Origin: Cunninghamia lanceolata
Taxonomy: Eukaryota > Streptophyta > Pinopsida > Cupressales > Cupressaceae
Direction: 5' to 3'
Length of the DNA: 64,000 nucleotides
Assembly: GCA_027924645.1 (NCBI GenBank)
Contig: BSBN01000140.1
Coordinates: forward strand, 6,330,501-6,394,500
The translations under genes were made by a program, and so were the position numbers. The notes under the pieces are model-generated. The model was not told the origin of the DNA and searched no databases. It saw nothing but the letters and a program-made list of their open reading frames with translations. This document shows, in pieces, positions 34,685 through 46,125 of the stretch (its first letter is position 1; every line of letters begins with the position of its first letter).

Positions 34685-35860
34685 CTCTCATGCCTGAAAG
34701 TAGTGCTTTAGGAACTGTCCATTGATGGGCAATGGCATCTCCTCACCAGTAAGGCTCTTCAGTCGATACATGTTATCACCAAGGATCTCGTAGATCTGAT
34801 ATGGTCCTAACCATAGTTTATCAAACTTACCATGCTCACCTTTCTTCTCATGAGCTTTATTCCAATACAAAACTAAATTAGAAATGTGGAAGGCCTTTAC
34901 CTTGGATCTCTTGTCAAACCATTGTTTCACTACACCTTAGTGCTTAGCTAAGTTTTCTATGGTAGCATTGCGTTTCTCTTTGAGGTGTAGTAATTGGCTA
35001 ATCAAGAGGATAGCTAGTCATCAATTTCAAGACAGTCTTGCATGAATTGTAGGATAGGGATTCTCAAATGAATGGGAAAGATAGGCTCAGTTCTGTAGAC
35101 TAAATGATAAGGTGACGTTCCCAATGTAGCCTTGTGTGTAATTCTATCAACCCATAAAGCAAATCTAAGTTGAGTATGCCAATCCCTGAGGTTTTTATCT
35201 AACAGTTTCTTGATTACTTTGAGAAAGTTCTTGTTTGTGGATTTAGCTACCCCATTCCCTTATGGATAGTAATTAGATGAGAATTTTAAAATGATCCCAT
35301 AATCAAATGCCCAATTAGAAAAATGCAATGATGAAAAGGCAAGACCATTATCACAAACTAAAGAAAATGGACATCCAAACTTGGTAATAATATGCTTCTC
35401 AACAAATTCAATGACTACCTCTGTGGTGCATTGTTTACAAGTTATGGATTCAAACCATCGAGTGCAGTAGTTAGTAGTAGTCAGAATATACTTGTGGCTT
35501 GCAAAGGAGGGCAGATTGATCGTACCGATAAAGTCAAGGCCCCACTACACAAATGGTCGTACCTCCACAACTGGTTGCAGCACTCTGACATATATGGCAG
35601 GTTCTTACATCTGAATAAGCATCTTTAAACAAAGTAGGCTAGTAATACCCTGCCTGAAGAATTTGATTGGCCGTTGAATGAGCTGATCCATGACCTGTTT
35701 TGAACTTCTCGTGAAAATTGGTCAGCACCTGATTTACCTCTGTCTTGTCCAAGCATCTTAGATAGATCCCCTTGTGATTCTTCTTGTAAAGCACTGACCC
35801 CTTTATCATATAGCTATTGCTTAAATCAGTCTATGTGCTCTTCTTTGAACCGAATTCAAT
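34685..35860 (-). pseudogene. Element B integrase
   Basis: Minus strand. The zinc-binding head has YKKNHKGIYLRCLD and GHGSAHSTANQIL (about 35640-35800), then CHICQ. The core has YCTRWFE (about 35440) and VCDNGLAFSS (about 35330-35360). The C-terminal domain is open at 34688-34930 with KGEHGKFDKLWLGPYQI and YRLKSLTGEEMPLPINGQFLKHY, typical of gypsy integrases. No chromodomain follows. Many stops and frame changes are present, so it is inactive. Confidence 0.82.
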
Positions 35861-37210
35861 TGTGGTGGGTAGCGTTGATTAAGCAAGTAAAATATGATAT
35901 CTCTATACCATTCATCATTAGAGATGTCCTCTAACATGTATTGTTGGAAGATTAGGCCTAGTCCAGCCTTTGCCATTGATCTGGTCAATGCCTACCCTTT
36001 AACCAACTTCATGGGTTGTATGTCTATATAAAATTCCTACAGAATGGTAACCCATTTTCCTCTCCTTTCACCAAGTTCACTCTGTATCAATAGTGCTTTA
36101 ACTGCTGCATCTGGTACTATGGCAATTACTTAACTTCTTAGAATGTAATGACAAAACTTCTTAACTACTTTTACCAGGGCATATGCTTGTTTTTCAACAT
36201 TTGGATACCTTAGTTCTTCTATCTTTAATGGGGTACTCATGAAAGTAATGGGCCTCTCATCATCGACTGCTCTTTTCTGTGTTAGCATTGCTGTACAAGA
36301 ATGTTTAGAAGCAAATGAGTAGATATGAAATGGAAGTGTATAATCTGGACTTACTAGCACTGGAGCATTGACAATTGCTTGTTTAATTTTAGTGAATGTA
36401 GCCTTGGCTTCAGGAGTCCAATCCATTTTGGCATCTTTCTTCAACATGGCATTAAGGGGTCGAACAATTTCAGTAAAACCAAGGATGAACTTGTGTACAA
36501 AGTTGATCTTACCAAAGTATGACTTAAGTTCCTTTTTACTAGGTAGAGGTGGTATCTTGAGGATTGCCTATATTCGGTCAGGATCAATGGATATGCCTTC
36601 CACAGAGATTACATGTCCTAACAACTTTCCTTCAGTTACCCCAAAAATGTATTCCTTGGGGTTGAGTGAAATACCAGTCTTTACAACGCTATAACACTTT
36701 CCTTATGTCAGCCACATGATCTTCTCATCGTTTTGAAAACACAATAAGATTGTCCATACAGATTATGATGCACTTCCAAATTAATCCTTTCAAAGTTACA
36801 TTCATGGCTCATTATAATGTGGCGTCTGCGTTAATCAGCCCAAATGGTATTCTGTGGTATGTATAGATTCCCCATTTGCATGTAAAAGATGTTTTCAATC
36901 TGTCCTGATAATCAACCATCACTTGGTTGTAACCTAAATATCCATCTAGAAAAGATATCATTTGGGATCTATTGACAATCTACAATACTTCATCTAATGA
37001 TGGCAGTGTAGAGTTATCCTTTTCAAACGCCTGATTCAAATTATGGAAGTTGACACAAAGTCTGATCTCTCCATTTTTCTTTTGAACTAGGACTAAGTTT
37101 GCCACCTAAGTTGAATGTCTGATAGGAAATATTATTCTCGCAGACATCAATTTTTATACTTCATTAAAAATCAAAGGCTCTAATAAAGCATTCATGGGAT
37201 CCTACCTCTA
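35861..37210 (-). pseudogene. Element B reverse transcriptase and second RNase H
   Basis: RT is badly decayed; its C-terminal half is recognisable from GKLLGHVISVEGI (about 36600-36650). The catalytic YxDD reads CMDN near 36745-36756, with the last Asp replaced by Asn. The Ty3-type RNase H follows (36130-36447: WTPEAKATF, FASKHSC, RYPNVEKQAYALV). About half of RT needs frame jumps to read. It should not be active. Confidence 0.75.
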
Positions 37211-38460
37211 CCTGAAAAGCTTTACTCCTAGTTTGAGTGGTATAGTGTGAATAATGATCAAAGTGTCGTATGTCTTGAGGTCTTCATAGCTCCATGCTAT
37301 AACTTCATGATAATCCCTTAGTGCATGGAAGATGCCTACCTTTTCTTCTTCAGTACTAGCCTTTCCAATAAACACATTCTTAATCTCTTCATCTGTCCCC
37401 AAATTAAAAGGATCACACTGCCCTCCATGAGATTCTCCTTCTTTCCTCTGGGTTCCCAACTTATCTAATTTGAATAGCCGCTCCAATTCCACCATCCCTC
37501 GTGGGATCGTATTTGTCTTTAGATTGAGAACTCCCTCTAAATCCATCTCAGCAGGTTCTATTTCCTCTTCATCTATTATTTGAGCCGTGAAAACATCAGA
37601 TGAAGTGAGGAAGTCAATTATATGCTTGTCATCCTCAAATACTTGAAAATTTGTGACATTATCTAGTATTGACTAGGTGGCAACAAATTCAATAGTGAAC
37701 TTTTTTAAACCTTCCATGGATGTTGGTTCTAACATGGTCGTTGTTTGTGCTAGAGCATCCGCAACGTGGTTCTGTCTTCATGGGATAAGTTGGATGTTGA
37801 AACCATCAAAGCACTCGATCAAATCCCACACCTGATTTCTATACCTGTTCAATCTCTTATCATTGCAAGAGTATTGCTTTCTTACATGTTTTACAACTAG
37901 TTCTGAATCTCCAAACACCTGAATAATTTTAACTTTCTTCTAAAGAGCCATCAGCAATCCTTACACTAAAGATTTATATTCTGTCACATTATTTGTGCAA
38001 GGAAATTGTAGTCTATGTGATGCTAAATACCAACTTCCAATGGGGCTGATTAGTTCAAAGCCTGCTCCAAATCCTTGTCTACATCTTGATCCATCAAACC
38101 TTAAAGTCCAAAGGCGAAAATCTTTATTGTTGTCATCTTGTCTTATTGGTCTTTTCCCATTTAACCTAGGTTCTGGCTGCACCTTCTTCATGACATTTGG
38201 ATCTTCCTTTGGAGCTATGGGAATTTTCAATTGTCTCTGCACTTGCTCCACTGCTTCTTGACAAAGTAAACATGTAAACTCAAAGTGAGAAGCATCATGT
38301 ATATAGTACCAGTTTGGCAGAAGTAATTCTTCCATCTGAATCTGCTTTCCCACATCTACTTGATCACTTATAAATTTAGCTACAAAATCCTTCAAATATC
38401 CTTGGCTCGTCATCTTCCAAGGAATTCCTTGAGTCTGATTGTACATATGTCTCTGCACTT
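37211..38460 (-). pseudogene. Element B extra RNase H-like domain located before RT
   Basis: Minus pieces 38458-37961 and 37546-37208 share one frame. After a basic linker comes a domain with RFDGSRCRQGFGAGFELISP, LQFPCTNNVTEY (end of the first piece, about 37961-38115) and FGDSELVVKHV (about 37890-37925), then NHVADALA (near 37745). This is the same pattern as the extra RNase H of Tat1 (FDGS, CTNN.AEYE, GDS). Here it lies between protease and RT. The 37208-37546 piece (EEKVGIFHALRDYHEVIAWSYEDL) is the usual lead-in to RT. Confidence 0.78.
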
Positions 38461-39243
38461 TCTAGCTTTTCTACAAGCAAAGGGTCAGGAAATCTATTGT
38501 AGCTTAGCATAAGAATCTCCTCTACTTGATCAACATGAGGAAGGTAGACTCCCAAATCCACTTCCGAAAATAAGATCTTGTTAGTCTGGTTATACTCTAT
38601 AATCATGTGTTCCATTTTTTGGCTCCCTTTCAATGCGAATCTAGTTTGTCAATCCTTTCCATGGAAGCCACATTTGGGAAAAGTTTGTTACCATGTACCC
38701 ATTCAAAGTTTTAGAACAATCCTGACTTAAAAGCATGCCATATTGGTCTAGAATATCTACCACTTGAATGTGTATGTATTGTTGCACTCTATGATCATAA
38801 GCCAGCTGCATATGCATCCTATTCACTTCACCCATCACATTCACTTCAGTCTTATCTAACTGTGTAACGTTTCTCAAAGACTTTACTGGAGTGAGACCTA
38901 GTGCCTTGCAAACTAATAGAGGCATTACGTTAGTAGAAGCTCCCAAATCCACTAAGCAGCTGTGAAGGTTCTTTCCAAATATTCTAAGTGTTAGGAGAAA
39001 AGGAGGACTATCTCTCTTATCTTTATATAATGTCACCTTTTGTTCAACATCCGTCACATGGACTCTCTCTTTCCCTTTATCAATGTTATCCTTTATGGGA
39101 GTTTCTTTTTCTAAAGAATCCATCATAGTATTTTCCCCCATGTCTTGGAAGAAGGCCATCCTAACCTCAGGCACTTTATGAAATTCATAAATGGACAAGC
39201 TAACCTTCATTTTCTTACGTTCATCAACTATATACTGCCCCAT
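38461..39243 (-). pseudogene. Element B protease
   Basis: 200-codon open piece (39243-38641). The loop reads SCLVDLGASTNVMP near 38920-38960, where gypsy proteases have DSGAS. The Ser is replaced by Leu, so activity is doubtful. The downstream VVDILDQYGMLLSQD matches the gypsy LLG.DF region in position. The piece 38633-38376 continues towards the RNase H-like domain in another frame. Confidence 0.78.
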
Positions 39244-39261
39244 TTTTACTATATTAGATCA

Positions 39262-40969
39262 TTAAGAACTTTCGGCAGCAGCTCCGTAATACATTGACTG
39301 AGGCATGGCCTTTGGGGGTTCAAGATTGTTGGAACCTTTTGGGTCTGGTGGGATTTGATAGTTATTCAGAGGAATGGAACTCGTAAAAGGCTCCTTGGGC
39401 TTGCTACTCCTCAAATTATATGGAGTTTTGTTGTATTGTTGATAAGCATTTACTTCATCTAGCTCTTCTTCCTTTGGCTGATTATCATCTTGGAATGGAA
39501 ATGTATAACTATCAAGTACTTGGGAAATATCATACCTTTGAGATGGCACAAGTTCATACCCAGTTGGTAGATTCTCCTGTGTTTCATCATTTTGGATCTC
39601 CATCTAGAAAATGCTAGATGCTATTTGGAATTTTGGGTAGTCTAATTCAAAATGAGCATTGGTATTATGAAATATGCACCATGTGGATAGTGCTGCTTCT
39701 TCTAACATTACATGGCTAGGTGGGTGCATATCAATGTTCTAATTCTCCAAAGGTGATGGTACTCCTCTGTTATTAGGCCTAGTATTCCAAGACTGGTTTG
39801 ATCGCTGCTAAAAATTTTGATTTTGATATTGGTTCTAATTCTAATTTTGATTCTGGTTTTGGAACTAATGCTAATTTTGATTCCTCTGCTACAGATATGC
39901 ATTTTGATTCTTTAGGTGGGTTACCTTTGTAGTCATCTTTTTCATCTACTCGGCTAAATCTCTAATGTTATCTCTGTCATCTCTTGCCTTAGCTACTTCA
40001 GAAGATTGAAGAAAGGGCATTTGGGCTAGGGGCATTTCAGCTACTGGATTCCCTGGATGAACCACCAAAGCCTATGTTGTAGTGAAAGTAAGAACTAGGT
40101 TCATTATAGGGGTATGGTTAGCTAAGGCTTGGTCAATCATGGGTATTTGGTTTGGCATTGTTATAGGACCCATGTGTTTCAACATACTTGTGGTTGTTTG
40201 TCCTAGATGAGTATTTATAGTGATAGCTTCAGTATATGCTTGGGCAAGAGTAGCCGGGGGTAGATTAGCCCTTCTTACAAACATAGAGGTGAGTCTATCC
40301 AAGGCTACATAATAAATTGACAGTGCTACATCTTGACCTATGGCGTAAGGGGCTTGCAAATGGCTATAGGTTTTTTGGAATCTATTAATGAAGGAACTTA
40401 TCAACTCACCTTCACCTCGGTGAATTTCTACAAAGACCTATATAGATCTGCTGGGGTAGTTGGCATATGAAAGTGGTCTAAGAATGCAGTCTTCAAAGCC
40501 CGCCATGAACATATGGAAGCTGAGGGGAGATTTACAAACCAGTAGTAAGCCTCATCCTATAAAGAGTAAGGAAACAACTAGCAGACCACATCTTCGTGTT
40601 CCACCTGTAGCATAAACATGTTACTTTCAAGGATCTTAATGTGTTCATCTGCAGTCTCGTCTGAATCATTTACTCTAAAATTTGAACAAAACTTGTCAGG
40701 GTTTTTAGGCATGTCATGGTAAGCATTAAACTGGAACGGAGACTAGTTATTTCCCAAGAAGAAAGCCATGGTTGGAGGATTGAGAGTGGCTACAACTATG
40801 TTCCTTGGGACTGATTGAGCCCTTGGTGCTCTTGGTACCCCTTGGTCTCTTCTTGTTCTCCTAGATTCTATCAAAGTCAGCAGCTCTTCTCCAGCAGAGA
40901 TAGATCTGGTATGTCTTTGTCTAGTCCCCAAACTTGTTGATTTTTGTGGTGGGGAGTTTGGCTTGGTTC
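39262..40969 (-). pseudogene. Element B gag
   Basis: The minus frame is open from about 40931, with the first ATG at 40769 (MAFFLGNN). The capsid core has ADEHIKILES, VCxLFPYSL.DEAYYWFVNLP and SWRALKTAFLDHF (about 40490-40690), then FINRFQKTYSHLQ (near 40380). An Asn/Gln-rich stretch near 39790-39890 has several CAA-to-TAA-type stops. The piece 39603-39262 is an acidic, Tyr/Pro-rich tail. No clear zinc knuckle is seen. Its leader is only some 40-220 bases, far shorter than in Tat1, Tat2 or C. Confidence 0.8.
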
Positions 40970-40971
40970 AA

Positions 40972-40989
40972 GCCCTCTTTCTAGCACCA
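40972..40989 (-). other. Element B primer binding site
   Basis: The minus strand reads TGGTGCTAGAAAGAGGGC, four bases inside LTR2. It is in the right place and starts with TGG. I do not assign the tRNA. Confidence 0.65.
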
Positions 40990-41817
40990 ATTCTATTGAT
41001 GGGTGTTTTTACACTCAACAATGCAGGTATGATTGTTGGTATCACACCTCTCTTGAAAAAAATCTTACCCTAGGTAAGACTACTCCAAGGTTTCTACAGC
41101 TAGGTCTTATCTTGCTTGGAATCTCTCAACTGGAATGTACTAGCTATACCAACAAGGGGTCATATAGGTAGTTGACAGATTAAACACTTTAGTCAGCAGA
41201 TCATGCAAACCCTTTATGATTTCAATTGATAAGACAATGTGAAATGCTGCTAAAATACCTAAGCTAATAGTTATTTTCAAAGAAAATGAAAAAGGAGATA
41301 GGGTTTTAGAAAAATCCTAAGTGACATTCACAATATATGGACTGCTTCCTATAGACAAATGTTCTAAAATTTTAACAAATTTTCTGAGTTACCAAACTAA
41401 ATGGATGTTACAGTACTATAGAAAATGATGCTATCTTCAATGGAGATATAGAGATTTTCATATTACATTCATTCATTAAATACCCAACGATGGCACAATT
41501 TAACTTATGAAATGCAATTGAACTAAGCACAAAATGATCATCCCATACTAACTTTGCACAATCACTTACAATCAGCAAGCAACTAAAAGTATGGACTTTA
41601 GAACATTCATCAGATACCTTTAACAAACCATGAACTTTACAAAAGCACAATTAACTAACTAATGGAGATCAAGAAGAAAACCATGAAAACTAGATAAGCA
41701 AATACAATATACAAATTCTTAGTAAAAATTACATAAACTTTCTTTCTATTAGCTTCAAATGGTAGAGCATCAACAATTTGGCATCAAGAGTCTTGCAAAT
41801 AAGAGAGAGGGCATCCC

Positions 41818-41825
41818 TTTATATA
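41818..41825 (-). promoter_or_regulatory. TATA box of element B LTR2
   Basis: The minus strand reads CCTATATAAAGGGATG followed by a CT-rich stretch, a good plant core promoter. It would start the genomic RNA near 41790, running through U5, primer site and gag. Its place fixes the upstream 4-kb ORF as part of U3. Confidence 0.8.
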
Positions 41826-42133
41826 GGAAAGGCGCCATACTAAGTTTTTAAATGGACAGTGGAGATTAACTTGACACTGACGGTCCAAATTTAACATCAT
41901 TTAATGCATTTACAATAGCTCATTACAATTCTGGATTACATTTTCTCTCTTATAAAAAGATGAAATATGACCCCCAAATACATTGAACCTAGACAATTTG
42001 ACTACCCATTACATACATATATAGAAAAGACCATTTTCAAGGCATAAGAAAGACAAAATAGCATCACATGACCTTCTAAATTTAGCAATTTACATTAGTG
42101 ATAGGATTACATTTCAAAATATTCAAAAATATG

Positions 42134-45100
42134 CTAAGGTTCATCATTCAAATCTACTTTGTCTTCTTCTGCCATTTTGTTGCAATAGCTGACCCAGGGT
42201 GATAATGCTGGATTGATATCTGCGAGGTCCAGGTTCTTGAGGTGGTTGACTCAATATCTGAACATCTCTAGCTCCTTACTATACTGATTATACATTTTTT
42301 CCACATCTTTCTTTCTTTTATGAAATGCATTAAAGCCAATTCGGAGGTCACTGACTCTGTCAAGTCTGGCTTCCACATCCAATTCAGTGTCTTCAAAGAC
42401 AATTGTATGAAGCTTATCCTTTCATCCCTTCACATCGTATGGCACCAAGTCATCACAAGCCATCACAAGGCAGTTCTTCAAGGTATCATTTATTTCATAA
42501 ATAAGAGTCAATATATTTTCATCTACTACTTTGTAGGCTTCCCCGATGCTATCAAAAACTTCCTTTCTCAAATTTATTTGTTGATAGCAAGTTATGGCTT
42601 TGTGTAATCTATCTCCTATCAAAATATTTTTAGATAGCAGTGTCTGAGGAAGTAAATCTCTGATTGCTTGTACTCGAGGGAATACCTGAAAATAGTTTTC
42701 ATCAAAAGGATCACATTCCTCGTACACTTTCCAATGTTCCTAAAGTTAGCACAGATTCTTATGAAACTCAGATGCGGCATCAATTGCCTCACATCCCTTT
42801 TTGCACACATTGATCATCCATTTCTGAGTTCCCGTGGATTGAGTGCAGAACAATCAAGTTTGGAGACTTCATCTCTCGACAGCAAAGTAGGCATTGTCCT
42901 TAGCTCACCTTCAGAGTCTACAGGCTTTACCAAAAATTGCAAACAAGCTCTAAATTCTTCATTTTTCTGCTTCATCTCCTTCTTTGTGAGTTCATCCTTA
43001 TCTAATTGTTCCAAGATGGTACAGACAAAACCCTTAAACTCATCAACCTTCTGAGCTCTTGTGGCTTGTCCCAAGTTTACCATTGTTACAGTATAATCCT
43101 CAACTCTAACTTGTTCTCTATTTGCATCATTTGGCAGGATAGCTACTTCTGCTATCCTAGATCTGGTTGTATCCTTATAAATTATGGAGTGCACTTTTTC
43201 TTTCTTCTTCTTTTTGGGTTTTTGTGCTTGTGATAGAATGGTAGTCAAATCTAACTTCATAATTTCCACCTAAGGTTGGGGATATGCCATTCTATTTTGT
43301 AACCAATCAGGTGCTGAGGAGGAAGCTTCTTTAGATACTTCAGGATTATCATTGTCTGTGTTAGGTGGCCCTTCAAGTAATCTTTGTTCTTGTTTTAGTT
43401 CCTTATCCATATCATCTTCCTCATTTGTAAGATTTCTCCATTACCAATACATCTTTTTGAGTTGCTCCCAAGATTGCTTATGTTGGGTTCTTCTCTGGAG
43501 GACTATTAGATATTTGAATTATTTTAGTGTTTGCTACCTCAGCCAGAGGTTCATCAGGTATATCCTTCTCTGTCTTTTCAGATACATCCTTCTCTAGTTC
43601 CTACTCTTGAAGGCCCAATTCAATACATACTTTCTCTATGCCTGGCAACAATGGCACAACCAAGGGGGTTGAATATTGGTTCATTGCAACTTTGGAGATA
43701 GGGGCAATAGATGATAGAGGCATTGCAATTGACAGCAGGCTGAATTGTGTTAAATTGGAAAAGGTGGTAGACCCTAAGGCCGGTGGGATGGTAGAGGTCG
43801 GTAGGACAGAGGAAATGACAATGGGTGAGTTGATGGATAGGGTAGGCAAGGGGAGAGAAGGTTAAAGAACTGTAGAAATAGGGGGAAATGTAAGGGAAAT
43901 GGAGAATGAAATAGAAGATATGGAAGGCAAGGATGTGGTGGTGATGGAAGAAAGTGAAGAGACAACAATGGAAGAAATGGGGCTGCTAAGAGTGCTTGAG
44001 TCTACTACCAGTAGACAAGAGACAGTTGAAATGGCAATTGCGAGTGAGGAAGCATCAAAGATATCTTCCTAAATGATAGTTACAAGAGAAGTAGGAGTAA
44101 CAATGGAAACAATAGTGGAAGATGTAGCAGTGGAAGCGATAGGGGAAAGCACAACAGTACTTACAATTGCACCAGAAGGAGATGGATAAGCTGGTAGGCT
44201 GATGTTATTAGGAATTGCAATAGTAGCAACCTCTACGGTCTTGCTAACACTATTTGCTTTAGTTTTCTTTGTTTGTGATCCTTCTTTTGGCCCACTAGGC
44301 ATATCTCTCTTCTTTGATTCTCTTGTCCTATTAGAGGGAGGCATATCCTTCTTCTGTGTCTTTGGAGCAGCCTTTTTACTCTTTTGTGCTTTAGATTTCT
44401 CTACTAAGGGTACATGCTCTTCACTATCTGGTCTCATGGTAGGTTCTTGAGTTGGCTCTACTTCATTAGTTATCTCTATTGGTGCATCTTCTTCCTCTCC
44501 AGATTCTTTCTCAAACTCAAGCTCAGTGTATGTAAGTTTTATTCCTTGTCTTTCCAAAGTAGTAATCTGGCCTCTTACCGAAGCTTTACTTAGTCTGATC
44601 AGTTCCTTCATCAGAACATCTAGGGAACTTTCTTCAGCATTAGCCCAATTGGGCAAGGGGATTGGCTGATGCTACTGTTCCTCCCAAGCTCCTCTATGCA
44701 TCACATTTTCATCATCCTCTAGTTGATCTGTGACTGCTATGATGTGGAACTTTCTTATGAATGCCAAGCATAATCTGGAGTGGGTTCTCTTCATAACTTC
44801 ATAGTCATCCAACCAATTAGACTAAAAATCTTCTATGTGTATCATATGAAACAATTTCTTGTGTACAAACCTCTCCATTACCCTATTTGGATCAAAATGA
44901 TTTCTTTTGGTGTAGTAATGGAGGTTAAGTGTTGGAGTTCTATGTTAGAGTGCCCAGCTGCCCCTAAGGAAGCACATGCATAATTTCCTTTGCCTAATAG
45001 AATAGGGAATTGGACATTTGTCCTGCACAGATGTAGATTTTCAACACAAGTTATCAACTATCTAGATAATTCCAAAAGAGCTACCTTATCTGTAGGGTAC

Positions 45101-46125
45101 CTGGGTAGTCTATAGGCTTCTCCAGTGAAGCCTTGAACTCTCAAATATGTGAACTTCTCAAATTGTATATACCACCTTCTATACTTGGTGTCTTCATTCA
45201 TAGCCTCGGTGGCTATCCTGAGAGTTGTGTTTCCTTGTATCAATCTAGTTATATATATGGTGAAGGCATCATTTACTCTCTTAAAATACATAAGAGATTG
45301 GGACAATGTCAATTGGGTGTAGCATTCATAGAACTTAATTTGATGTTGTTCATCATTCCCCACTTCTCCTACTTTAGACAATCTGGGATACTTAGTTCTC
45401 CTTGCCAATGCATATACTACATATGAAGTCCATCTGAAAAATTGTTTATCTTTGAAGTTACTGAAAGCTTCATGTATGTTAGCACTTAGGATCTGTGCCC
45501 AATGGAACTTGGTGCCCTTCAATATTTCCTCAACCATAAAGAACATCCACCCTTCAAAGGTTGATGATGTAGGCAATCCAAATATTTTGCTCAACAAGTT
45601 TATTAGATCTCCTATCTCCTCATGAAAGTCAGTCCAATATAGAACGTGAGGAAGTTTGACAAGGGTAGACCTCTTACTTTTCACCCATTGTTCATTCATG
45701 CATTTCCTACATCCATCCACATCCTTCTTGTATGTGGCCTCTGAATTTACCCTGTCTGGCATGGTCATCAATGGATACCATGGGATCCCAAAGATTTCAG
45801 CTAAGGATGGCAGACTTAGGTCTGCTAGCACATCTCCATTGGCTATTTGTATTGTTCTAGTAATGATGTCATACCTATCTGCACAAGCAACTATCAACTC
45901 TGCACATTGAGCTGATGTAGGGAAGGTGACAACTTTTACAATCCCACTATCCTTCACCTTCTTGGCCCTTGCGGTAGGATTGGGTCCAAACACTTGAAGT
46001 CTGAAATCATCTAGGTCAATATGACCCAAATCTATGTCTCCTATATTCTTCCATCTAGTAGAAATCTTTGTTTTGGGAGGAATACCCTTGAACTTGTACC
46101 TCATTATTTGGCCTCTTGTAGTCAT
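42134..46125 (-). pseudogene. Element B LTR ORF, copy 2 (in LTR2): unknown protein
   Basis: 3992 bp, ATG at 46125. The first 355 codons are open (46125-45058): MTTRGQ start, basic linker, ACADRYDIITRT, SLAEIFGIPW, FEGWMFFMVEEIL and RRWYIQFEKFTYLR; globular and Trp/Phe-rich, with no membrane segment. The frame then shifts: NWLDDYEVMKRTHSR, then 44656-44069 with Lys/Arg clusters (KKAAPKTQKKD) that could act as nuclear signals, then a long Ser/Thr/Pro/Ile stretch to 43601. The last part (43269-42814 and 42727-42422) is charged and helical, ending DKVDLNDEP-stop. I recognise no family. Because both LTRs come from one template, their similarity does not prove selection. Confidence 0.62.

Noticed and set aside
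28000..46125. LTR ORF as an envelope-like gene
   Set aside because: No signal peptide or membrane segment can be seen in either copy; the Ser/Thr-rich part alone is not enough.
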